This document shows, piece after piece, positions 13,274 to 24,189 of a stretch of 64,000 bases of DNA (within the stretch, counting starts at the first letter, position 1; each line of letters begins with the position of its first letter). Made by a program: the position numbers and the translations under genes. This DNA is from Pestalotiopsis fici W106-1. Taxonomy: Eukaryota; Ascomycota; Sordariomycetes; Amphisphaeriales; Sporocadaceae. The notes below the pieces were generated by a model. It ran no database searches and was not told where the DNA came from. It worked only from the letters and a program-made list of their open reading frames with translations. Location: positions 3,799,833 through 3,863,832 of the forward strand of contig NW_006917094.1 of assembly GCF_000516985.1 (NCBI RefSeq), read 5' to 3'.

Positions 13274-13481
13274 TGTGGAAAGTTGACTTTAACTAAAGTA
13301 ATGGGTACAACTCTCGTTTTGACGGATAAAAGCATCAGACCCCGGGACCTCCGGCTTGACGGCTATTTCCGGTGGGCTATGGGAGGCAATTAGGTTTTAT
13401 GCATTTTATTTAACTAAACCTATATAGCTAGATCCGTTTATTTATATTAAATATATTAAGTCCCTATTAATTTCCTATATA
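13274..13481 (+). repeat. Left LTR of outer copia element
   Basis: This is a 208-bp repeat starting TGTGG and ending TATATA (presumably ATACA before RIP). It aligns with 27006..27213 without gaps. The first 105 bases carry no RIP-type change relative to the partner. From 13379 inward, 16 positions are T or A where the right copy has C or G. Confidence 0.92.
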
Positions 13482-14660
13482 ATAGCACTATAATTAATAT
13501 AAAAAATATTACGAATAGCTTTTTTTATTATAATATAGCACTTAGTATTAAAAATTATTTAAAACCCTATATTGCTAGCTAAGGCATTTTAATTAAAAGT
13601 AATTAAAGCGCTATAATAGCTGCTTAGGCGATCGCTAATAAAGCTGGCTAAAACGTTATAAAGCATGCAATTATAGCGGGTGCTACGGAAGCTATAGCTG
13701 AAGATATAGGGCAAATAGCCGCTAATATAATTGGCTATAATATACTAAAGCAAGCTTTAATTATATTAATTCCTCGTTTAAAAGATTTTAAATTTAAAAT
13801 CGATAAGTTAAAGTTTTTAGCAGGAATCTTTAATTATCGCGCTTATATAGTATTATTTAAGCTTAATAAGCAGGCCGTTAAATGGATCGCAAAAACCCCT
13901 ATTTACCCTTTAAATAAAAAGTTTATTATTGCTGTAATTTTAGCTATAATTAACGATGGGACGCTATTAATAATTATAAAATACTATTTAATAGGCATAA
14001 AGATAGAGGATGCTTTCCGCCGTTAATTTAATTTTGTTATTATCGAAAGGAAGCAAGAATTATTAAGGAAATTATATAAATTCGATTATAATAGCAAAGA
14101 TTTAGCTAAATTTAATGCCGAATAAAATTATTATATGCAAAAAAGCTATAACGCTGGTAATTAACGCTTTACTTTAAATAGTTAAATTTAGTTATATTTA
14201 AAAGCTATTAAAAATAAGGCTTTAAAGTGGATAAAACGAAAAAAAAATTAATTAGCTATCCTCTTAAAAGGCGTTATATTAGGACTTATATAACTATAAT
14301 AATTTTTTATAATTAAGTTTGCAAATAAAATAATAATTAGTAATAAAAATAACGCTAATTCACTATTTACCAATGGCAACGGTTAAATTAACGGCGACTA
14401 TTAATATTGCGGTAAAAAGAGTTATCGGCGAGTTAATTATAAATCCAAAAAACGCGACGAGAAAGCTGCAAACGAATAGAATTCTAATTTTACGCAATTA
14501 ACGCAATTATTTACGCAATTAAACGCAATTATGCGATTAAGCGCAAATAAGGGCAATTACCGTAAGCGCGGTACGGGTCGTGGCCGGGGCCGGGGAGGCG
14601 CGTCTATAGGCGCATTCCGGGGCTTTTAATAATTATTATTAATTATAATAAATAATAATT
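13482..14660 (+). pseudogene. Outer element gag remnant with CCHC zinc knuckle
   Basis: The frame is full of TAA/TAG codons. A clear knuckle lies at 14399-14440: codons at 14399, 14408, 14423 and 14438 have the exact C-x2-C-x4-H-x4-C spacing of retroelement nucleocapsid. The Cys at 14408 is intact, and the others read Tyr, as TGT-to-TAT and CAT-to-TAT changes would give. A Gly/Arg-rich stretch follows at about 14560-14625, typical of an RNA-binding gag tail. The start of gag cannot be defined. Confidence 0.75.
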
Positions 14661-15643
14661 CCTTTTACTAATTTAAAAGCGCTAGAATTATAAAATTTTC
14701 TAATTAAGATAAAAATTAAAAAGAATAAAAGATAGCTTATAATTATTATACGCGAATCGCTTTTAGCGTAATTAAATAATTATAAATTACGCTTAATAAT
14801 AAGCGCTATAAACCTGCTAAATAATACGATTCGCATATATAAAATAGGACGAATTACTATAGTTTCCTTATTTTAATAGCTATTTAGGCGCTAGATTTGC
14901 GTAAACGATAGCTATTAAATATAGGCGCTAATATTTATATTATAAACGATAAAGCTAATTTTATCGCTAAATTAGTTATTAAACTAAATAAATATAATCG
15001 GTTACCTATTATAATTAGGAACGGTATAATATATTTAATAAAATACGGTTAAATATTAACCGTATAGCATAGCCTTAAAGGCAAGCGCCGGGAATTAACG
15101 CTTAAAAAATGTTATTACGTTAAAAATTTCCTATTAAAAGTAATTTTTAGTGATAAGCTATATAAGGCTAAATTTAAAATTTATAGTAATTTTATTAAAA
15201 CGCCTAATAATAAGGTGTTAATTATTATTAATATAATTAAAAAAGGGTGGTTTTTATAGCTATATAGGCAAAAGGAACTATTCTATATATAAGCTCTAAT
15301 GGTATTAAACGGATTAACGAAGCCGTTAATTAAATAGACGATTTTATAGCATCGTCGATTAGGTTATTTAAATAAGGAACGTTTAATTAGAACGATTAAG
15401 GCTATTAAGGGTATTAATTTAGATTTAAATGGTATTTTTATATTAATATGCGATATATATAATAAAGCTAAAAATGTTTGGATCGATTTAATAGATTTAG
15501 TGCGTATTTGCGCAAATTTCGCGGCGATTTTATTATAGGCTAATATTAGGGAGATTAAACCTATTAGTTTAAATAATAATCGTTATTTTATATTAATTAA
15601 ATGCCGCAAAATTATAAAATTATATTTTATTAATGCTTTATTA
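14660..15643 (+). pseudogene. Outer element protease and N-terminal integrase remnant
   Basis: Near 14911-14955 the frame reads L-L-N-I-G-A-N-I-Y-I-I-N-D, which fits the copia aspartic protease motif with Asp-to-Asn and Thr changes from RIP. Around 15345-15370 an H-R-R-L-G-Y-L-N motif matches the pre-integrase zinc-finger region. The integrase core then begins and is cut at 15643 by the left LTR of the nested element. It resumes at about 24190. Confidence 0.75.
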
Positions 15644-15932
15644 TGGCAGTCAGTTAGACCTTAAGGGTCCTTAAAATACCAGATACAGGGAGCATATAAA
15701 TGTCCCTATTAAAAGCAAGGAGCTTACGGATAAGGTCCGTACGCTCTAGGGAAGTTAATAAATTTTTTTAATAAATAAATATATAAATAAGATTATATAC
15801 TCCCTTTTTAATTAGAACTTAGATAAATATAATACACTTTATAACCATACCTATACCTTTTAACGCTTTTAGCTTATTTTAATATTATAACTTTTTTAAA
15901 CCTATTTTATATGCTTTTTTAATTATATTATA
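15644..15932 (+). repeat. Left LTR of inner copia element
   Basis: Starts TGGCAGTCAG and pairs with 23901..24189, where the same ten bases read TAGTAGTTAA after RIP. The 3' edge is set by where the two copies stop matching (both read TTATA) and may be off by several bases. Confidence 0.85.
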
Positions 15933-17480
15933 ATTATAAGCCCGGTTTGCTCGTAAAACTACTATACTTTATATTCCGCATTTTATTATTATATTTTAAA
16001 AAAGCATATAATATCAGCTTTTAAGCTTAATTTATCTTTTTATTATTATACGTTTAAAAATATTTAAATTTAAAAAATTTAAAGCTAATATTAAGCTTAA
16101 TAAAAAATATAATTAGCCTAATTGGTTTTTTAAGTATAAGTATTTAGCAAACTATTTTAAAATCTAATATTTCGTAAATCTAGATTCTACGCTCCTTTTC
16201 CCTAAAAAAGGCTTTTCCCCTTTAATAATTAAAAAATATATTAAAGACCTTTAAAAGCAATTTAAAAAAAAGCATTTAATAGCTATTGCAAAATAGGAGA
16301 AAATTAAAAAGGGAAAAGCTCCGAAAAAAAAGCCTATGCTTATAAATTTTACGCTCCGAAAAGCATATAATAAAGAAGTTTCTATTAAGCAAGTTTTATC
16401 TAACGTTATTTCCGCCTAAATTAATAAAATATACTACCTAAAAAAATAGGTTAATAAAATAATAAACCCCGGCTTTTTATAAATCGTTAAGGTTAAAGCG
16501 GAGGGAGTAAAGGAGTATATTTTTAGGTATTACGTTAAATAATTTAAGGCTTTTTACGAACTAAATAAAATTAACTATATAAAGCGCGTAAAATTGTAAT
16601 ATAAGCTCTATTTTATTATTGTAACTAAAGCCTAAAACCCTTAGAAGTGGTTCCTCGAGTGGAAAATTAAATAAGCAAAAGCCCGGACGTATTAGGTCCC
16701 TAAAATTTATAAAGCCCTCGCCGTTAAAGACTTTTTACGCATTATAAATATTAAAATTATACCTAGCTAAAAAAAAAAATGGATAAAACGTATTAATAAT
16801 TTTAAAAACGAATTATTTCCGACTTTTAATACTTTAAAAAAGGCGCTTTTTAATTAATTTAACGAAATTATTCTACTAATTAACAAATTAGGAGTTTTCG
16901 CAACCTTAGGCCCAGGCCTAAAATTCTACGGAAACGGAGCATTAGGGAGCACGGAACTAACGATTTTAAGCTTTAACGTTTTAGCCTAAAAACTCTTTTA
17001 TTTTTATAAAAAAAAAAGGACAAAAAAACCACCGATAAGGCCCGGAGATATATTTATTTTTGGAATACGCCTTTATAGGCTTAACGGAAAAAAAAAATCA
17101 AAATATTATCTAAAGCGGAGGCAAACGAAATCCGCTTTTATATATAATAAAAAAAGTACAAAAAATTAAAAGGTTAATTTAAGGCTATCGGCTAAATATT
17201 AGGTAACCTTAATAAAAGGAACCCTAAAAGCGGGTTTTCGTACCCCGGCTTTATTAGCGCTATAACCATTAACCTATCTTTTTTTTATAAAGGAGCATAA
17301 AAATCCCTTTTTACCGCTTTCTTTTAACTCGATCCTTTTTTTTTTATTTTCGAAAAGCTCCTAAACACACCTTTTATACTTTAGCCAAACCCTTGCCCCT
17401 TTTTAGTCGCTATAATTATTAACTTTATTATTATAAATTTTAATAATATTATTAGTATTTATATTACCGTTTTTAATAAG
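15933..17480 (+). pseudogene. Inner element leader and gag remnant
   Basis: Plus-strand frames from about 16200 to 17250 read as a degraded Lys-rich protein interrupted by TAA/TAG. Relative position and the following protease motif identify it as gag. A putative zinc-knuckle region lies near 17060-17110 but its Cys/His spacing is too damaged for certainty. Confidence 0.55.
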
Positions 17481-20400
17481 CATTTATTATCCGATTTTAC
17501 GCTTTTTAATAATTATAACGCTATTTATATAATAAATAATTTTAAATTTTTATTGCTAAATTTTATTAAACCTATAAAAAACGAGGATTAAATTTAGGCT
17601 GGCACTTTATTTTTTCCTATTTAAGGCTAAAATACCCGTATTATTAAAAATTATATTAATAGTCCTATAAGTATTAAAGCAAATTTCGTATTTAACAATA
17701 TTATTTATTTTCTAAATTTTTATTATAATATTATTTTTAAATTTAGATTAAATAAAAAAAAAAGCATAATTTTACGGATATAATACTATTATTAGATACG
17801 GAATATTAAAGCATAGCATTATATTTTATAAGCTTTAGCGAAAATTTTATCCAATTTTTTTTAAATATAAGCCTATATCCTCCTATTTTTTTAATTTCCC
17901 TGCTAAAATAAACGTAAGCTACCTTTATATTTTAGCATTTTATTTTATTAATTAACGAAAAATGCAATAATTTAAGGCATATATTTAACCCAGATTTAAC
18001 GAAAAATTACTTTAGCATTTTCGGTTAAGACACCTTAGGGCTAAAGCTTTTAAGCGGTTTGCTAAAAGCGTAAAAAATATTTAAATTAATGGAATAAAAT
18101 AATTTAATTATAAAATCTATATACGCTTTAAAGCTATTTAGGTAATTTTAAAAAAAACCAAAAAATATTAAATAAAACGACCATTTTGGCAGATATTTTT
18201 AGACCTTATATTTTACGATAAAGCTTTTAATAAAAGCATTTATACGCTAATTATTAAAAAAGAATAGTTACGAAAATATTTCGTTTTCCCGTTAAAATCT
18301 AAAAAAAGAAACGAATTTACCTTAGTAATTATTAATTTCGTTATATCGGTAAAACGATAATACCGCCTTTTTATTTATATAATTTTTTACGATAATAAAA
18401 CGGCACTTTTACCGGCGCGCAAAATTAGCTATTATAAGCGCTAAGCTAAAAAAAAAAAATTATTATTTAGTTATTAGCCCTTTATATATCTAAACTAAAC
18501 GGAAGAGCTAAAAAAGCTATTCGAAAGCTTTAAAAAAAAACCCTAATAATACTAATATTTGCGAATCTCCCTTTTACGCTTTAGCCAAAAATACTAAAAG
18601 CCGCGACGTATTTATATAATATATTATTAAGCGCTTCTAAAAATTACCGATTACTAAACGAAATGCTAGATAAATAATTCGAATAATATTTCCGATAATA
18701 TATTTTAAAAATTATATAAAAAATTATTATTAATTTAAAACCGGATTGGAATTTAATTTACGTATACGGATATATAGCCTACGCTTTAAAAAAAAATAAA
18801 AAAAAAGGTATTAATTTAAAATATTATAAGACTTATTTAAAAGTTTACCTTAAATATTTAGTTAAATATTATTTTAATTAATTTTTCCGTATTTAGATTC
18901 TAAACCTAAATTAGGTTATAATTATAAAAAACGTTAAATTTAATAAAAAAGTATTTTATAAAGGCCTTTAAAAGGAATAAAAAAAATAAATCGTTAAAAA
19001 GAGACTTTATCTTATTATTAACGAAATTAAAAAATTTAAACCGATATTTTCTAAAAGCGATATTATTTTATAATTTAACTTTTAGGACGCTTTATAATTA
19101 CGTCCTATATTGCCCGATTTAAAAGGTAAATTTATATTTAATGCTATTTCCGAATATATAAATATAGCTTAATAAATCGCGGAATAATTTAAAAACGACG
19201 CTAAAAATAGCCCTTTTAATATTTAAATACTAAATATTTACCTAAATATCTTTTTAAGAATACAAAATTCTCCTAAGCTAAGGTAAAAAGATTAAGGCCT
19301 TTTATCCCTAACAATTACGCCTAAACTATATAAAAAAACCGGTATTTATAAAAAAAAGGATCGCGGAAATGCTTTATAAAAGAGCAATATCTCGATAAAA
19401 GATAATTAAAAATATATAATATAACGCTAGGTGCTTAATAGTTTAGCACTAAGACTAAAGTTTCCAAAAGGTATAGCTATTAATTTATTTAGGGATAAAA
19501 ACTTTTAAAACGCTAAAAAACTATTACCTCCAACTTTTAAAAACGCTAAAAAATCGCGACCTTTAATTTTTACTAAAGCAAAATACCTTAAAATTAAAAT
19601 ACTTATACGGTTTATTAACTTAAAAAGGCAAAAAGCATAAAACACAGCTTTAACCGCTCCTATAAAAAACCAACTAAACGAAATAATCGAAACTAAGCGC
19701 AATATACGTATTAAAAAAGCTTTTTAAAAATATAGATAACTATATATATTAATAATATCCTACGGAATATTTGTAATTTTATTAACCGACCTATTTTAGA
19801 AGGAATTCGACGACTAATTTATGCTAGCAGCCAGAAATAAAAACCCCTTAGCGCATAAAACCTTATATTTTATAATCGTAGCTATAATGTTAAATTATAA
19901 AAAAGAATTTAAAGGCACTTTATCGGCCTTGGAAAAGCTTTTAAATAATAACGAAGATTTCGGTATATTTAAAGGCATCGCTTTTAACCTAAAAAAGGAA
20001 AAGATACACCTAAACGACGTATTATAGAAACTAAAAAAATAAAAAACTTAAAAAATTATTTATATAAGCCTTAGTTTAAAAAGGCAGCAGGCCTTAAACT
20101 TAAAACCCTAATATAAAAAGGTATTTAAAAAAAAAAGGATCGCGAAAAACGCTTTAGTAAGCTTATACCTTTAATATAAATATAGGTATATAAATTCGAT
20201 AAAAATAACTATTTAATAAAATTTAAGGCAAGGCTTATTATAAAGGGAGACCTTTAAAAAGGAAGCGTAAAAAATACTTACGCCTTAATTTTAGCCGCCC
20301 GATTATTTAGAATTATAATAGCTATAGCTGCCAAAAATAATTTTAAATACAAATAATACGATATTATTAAAGCCTTTTTTAACGCTTTAAAGGGAATTTT

Positions 20401-21600
20401 AGAATTTATATATTATAAGCTATTAAACGGTTTTGGTATAAAGCATAAATATTTAAAGCTTAGGAAGGCTTTATACGGGCTTAAAAACTTATTATTATTA
20501 TAGTATAAAAAGTTTAGTAGTATATTAGTATAGCTAGGATTCGACGCCTTTATTAAAAAACTATACTTATTTTTTAACCCCGACTATATAGTATTCCTAA
20601 TATTTTACGTCGACGATATTTTTACCTTTTATTATAAAAATTATAAAAAAATAGCCTAAACGCTTATAAAAAATATTAAAAGGAAATATAAGCTTAAATT
20701 AAAAAAAAACGTTTTATAATTCCTTAGTATTCGGGTATTTAGAAACCGGAGTATAAAGACCGTTACGTTATTATATAATGCTTATATAAAAAAAATCGCA
20801 GCTAAATTTGGGGTAAATAACTAATCGAGCATACTAGCCGTATTTATAAGCTTAGCCTTTTTAAAAAAATACTTAGGTATTGCTATTAAAAGCAAAATTA
20901 AAAGATTTTAAAAAATAATCGGTTTAATATTATATATTACTATTATAATTAAACTAAATATTGCATTTATTATAGCTTAGCTTTTTTATTTTTTTATTAA
21001 CTTAGGGCTAACGCATTTTAAAGCTAGGCTATAAGTTATTAAATACTTTTGGAATATTAAATTCCTCGGTATTAGATATAAAAAGCATATAAAAACCTAG
21101 ATCCTAATAGCAAAAAATGCCTTATTCGCCGACGATTAAAAATTAAGGAAAAATTTATAAAAATATATTATTATGCTTTTTAGCGGTTTAGTAATATAAA
21201 AGGCCTTTAAATAAAGCACTATATTTACTAATATAATAAAGGCAAAACTAAACGCTTTATCGGAAACCGCTAAAAAAACTTTAATATACGAACGGCTTTG
21301 TCGGGATTTAAAACTCGATTTTAGATAAAATTAGAATATTTTTTATAATAATTAGCAAACGATACAACTTATAATAAATAATAACCTAAAAGTTAATACT
21401 AAATTAAAATATATCGATATTAATAATATATAGCTTAAATAAAAATATATAAAAGGATCTTTTAGGATTACCTATTTTCGAATAAACTAAATGCTAATAG
21501 ATAGCCTTATTAAAGCGCTCCTAAAACAAAAGTTTAAGCGCTTTATATTTTACCTAAATCTCCGCAAAGTTATATTAGCACTATAAATAATATATTAAAA
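17480..21600 (+). pseudogene. Inner element pol remnant (protease, integrase, RT, RNase H)
   Basis: The protease box lies at about 17505-17540, reading N-Y-N-A-I-Y-I-I-N-N where copia has D-[ST]-G-A-T-H. A pre-integrase H-F-R-L-R-H-L motif is at about 18017-18037. The integrase core follows to about 18700, with N-E-T-A-L-L-P-A recognisable despite the mutations. Reverse transcriptase includes L-A-A-R-L-F near 20290, A-L-Y-G-L-K near 20470 and Y-V-D-D at 20606-20617. RNase H runs from about 21110 to 21560, with F-A-D-D and a K-A-K-L-N-A-L-S helix. Frame breaks are almost all TAA/TAG, so the gene is inactive. Confidence 0.85.
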
Positions 21601-21699
21601 ATAATAAAAAAATTAATTAATAAAAACTACCGGTAAAAAACGTTTATATTATAATATTTTATTAGGCAAATAAAAAAATAACCGAGAAACCGCAAAGCT

Positions 21700-22953
21700 T
21701 AACCCGTAAAAAGCATATAAACGCTAAATTTATGCTTATTAATATATTATTATAAAAATCCTTTTGCTTATCCTTATATTCGAGCATTATACACAAAAAC
21801 CTTTTATTTAATTACTTTTATTATCGAAAAAAGAATCTATACGAATAAAAGCAGCACTAAAGCCTAAAACCACTTTATCGAAAACCTATTACTAATAAAT
21901 CTTAATAGCGACTTTAAAAATAATACGGTATTTGCGCTTTACGCGAGCTTTATCGTAAAAATAATTTATATAGCGCTATATAAAGGGAATAATACTAAAA
22001 TAACTATTATAATATTAGTTCTTATATTCTAAAAGGTATAAAAAGCGAAATATAAATTAAAAGGAATTTATATAGGCTTATAATTATCGCGATTTTTATT
22101 ATAACGATAATAGCGATTTCCTAAAATTTAAAAGCATTTGCTATTAATCGGCATATTTTTATATATACGATTAGCAATAGCAGCCTTAATATAACGAACG
22201 TAAGGAATATTATTACGCATTCCCGAAACTTTTATAACGCGCTTAAAAATGCTGGCTAAATGCTTTAACTTTTTACGTTAAATATAAATAGTACGTTTAA
22301 GGCGATAAACGAAGGGCTTAGGATTATTTTTTTTAACTTTTGCCGACGGGTAACGAAAGCCACGAATAAGGGGAATAGGTATAAGAGTGCCCTTTTTATT
22401 ACTAAAATAAGCAAAAAAAGCAATAAATTATTTACGATTCTCGGTAAAATTAATTATTTTAAGCGATTAATCGCGAAAAATACAAATAAAGGGGGCGTAA
22501 TTACCGGAGGAGGTGCGAACGTAATTACTAAAAGTGGCTAGGAGTTAAATCGGAATTAGAATTCCAGAAATTTTTCGACTAAAAAAAGCAAAAAAACCAG
22601 ATTTAAAAGCTTTACCGGCGCTTAAACCACCTTAAATAAAAAAACGCGATTTAACCGAAAAATAAGGAAAATCGGGATTATTAAGCATAGCATTATAAAA
22701 ATTAAAACGGATAAATATTAGGAATTAAAAAAAGTATAAGAATAAGCGCTAAAAAAATCGAAATTTACCGTTATTGCTAAAAAGCACGCTAGCGCTTAGC
22801 TTTATAAACGCGTTTCTTTTTCTCCTTATTACGACGAAAAAGCTTAGCTATTATTCGGTCCTGTTAAGCCTTAAAGCCACTAAACGAAAACGGGCGGCGC
22901 GCATAGCTTTAAACGCGAGTTTTTTTAGGAAATTTAAAAAAAGAGCGAAGCAT
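21700..22953 (-). pseudogene. Candidate antisense ORF region inside the inner element
   Basis: On minus, one frame stays nearly open from about 22700 down to about 21700. Its only interruptions are TAA/TAG codons of the kind RIP makes from CAA, CAG or TGG; I saw no TGA. Between 22700 and 22080 there are six stops in roughly 210 codons, fewer than I see in the confirmed pol frames nearby. A second minus frame starts with ATG at 22953 and encodes a Lys/Arg-rich segment (R-R-N-K-E-K-K-K-R near 22800), offset by one base from the longer frame. The protein is not recognisable to me. Plus-strand frames here are also fairly open, so strand choice is not certain. Confidence 0.4.
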
Positions 22954-23900
22954 AATAATAAATAATATAATAAAAAAATAGGAGCGTATAATTATTTTTT
23001 AAAAAAATAATAAATAAAAATAAATTAAAAAAGCTTAAGGAAATTTAACCTAAAAAATAAAAAAGAAAAAAGGAAATAGAAGCTTAGGAAATAATAGGAA
23101 ATAGGCTATTTATAAATAAAACAATTAGTCCGATTAAATAAACCACTATTTCTTAACTCGGGCAAAAACGCCAAATAAATATAAATTGGCAAAAGCGCAC
23201 CTAAAGCAGTTATTAAGGGCCTAATAATAAAAAAATCGATAAAACTAGTTGTTATATTTTATCGAATATAGTTATTATTAGATTTCTTAACTATTACGAG
23301 AAAAAAGGGAAAGCTTAAAGCATTAGTTTAAAAAGGTGCAAACGTAGTAAAAAGGAAAAGAAAATTTTAGCTAAGCAAACCTATATTAGAAAAGTTTAGG
23401 GAGCGTAAAAAATTAAGGGCAGATGCAACTAAATAAAAAAAAAATCTGGAATTTATCTAAATTTAATTATTAAATGCTAAAAATAGATATTAATAAAAAA
23501 AAAAGGGAAAAATAGAAATTTTTAAATAGATAACGTATAGGAAGGTTATTTCTAAAAAAAGATTTATAAATAAAGGAATTTTTGCAAAAAAAATACTTAA
23601 ATAAGGGGTAAAAATACAGAAAGAGCTTTTTTAATCCGGGTTTATATATAATAGGCAAAGGTAATTATCGCTAAAAAAACCTATTATTAACCGGTAATTT
23701 AATAACTAAATTTAACCCTTAAAATAAAAACGGCAAAAATAAAGTAAACCTTAAAGAGGATACGGGATAGGTATTTAAAAAAGCTTAGGATCTTTATTTT
23801 TATACTTAATTTAATTTAAAAATAAAGACTTTAAAAAGCTATTTAATTAATATATTTTTATTAAGCTTTTAAAAGACGCCTTAAAAGCTTAAGGGGTGTA
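22954..23900. other. Unassigned RIPed sequence before the inner 3' LTR
   Basis: This AT-rich stretch lies within the inner element. A 62-codon minus frame at 23470-23658 is Phe/Tyr/Lys rich and looks like compositional chance. No domain or internal repeat was recognised. Confidence 0.4.
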
Positions 23901-24189
23901 TAGTAGTTAATTAGACCTTAAGGGTTTTTAAAATACTAAATATAAGGAGCATATAAATATCCCTATTAAAAACAAAAAGCTTACGAATAAGGTCCGTACG
24001 CTTTAGGGAAGTTAATAAATCTTTCTAATAAATAAATATATAAATAGGATTATATACTCCCTTTTTAATTAGAATTTAAATAAATACAATACACTTTATA
24101 ACTATACCTATATTTTTTAACGCTTTTAGCTTACTTTAATATTATAACTTTTTTAAACCTATTTTATATGCTCCTCTAACTGTATTATA
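23901..24189 (+). repeat. Right LTR of inner copia element
   Basis: Direct repeat of 15644..15932, preceded by AAGGGG, a likely remnant of the polypurine tract. Some positions keep C or G where the left copy is mutated (for example CTCCTCTAACTG near the end against CTTTTTTAATTA), and the reverse also occurs. Both copies were hit independently. Confidence 0.85.

Larger units (their letters stand above)
15644..24189 (+). mobile_element. Inner nested Ty1/copia retrotransposon, RIPed
   Basis: This is a second copia element of about 8.5 kb, plus-oriented, inserted in the integrase of the outer one. Its LTRs (about 289 bp each) match without gaps apart from transitions. Degenerate plus-strand reading gives gag, protease, integrase, reverse transcriptase with Y-V-D-D, and RNase H. 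It is about 3 kb longer than a usual copia element, mostly because of about 2.3 kb between RNase H and the 3' LTR. It must have inserted after the outer element. RIP affected both. No clean target duplication could be assigned, because the flanks and LTR ends are all AT-rich. Confidence 0.9.

Noticed and set aside
19505..23658. Short intact open frames inside the island (for example 19505-19702, 19821-20027, 22774-22965, 23470-23658)
   Set aside because: They are chance survivals in RIPed retrotransposon DNA. At 19821-20027 the frame is simply a stop-free piece of the inner pol gene.
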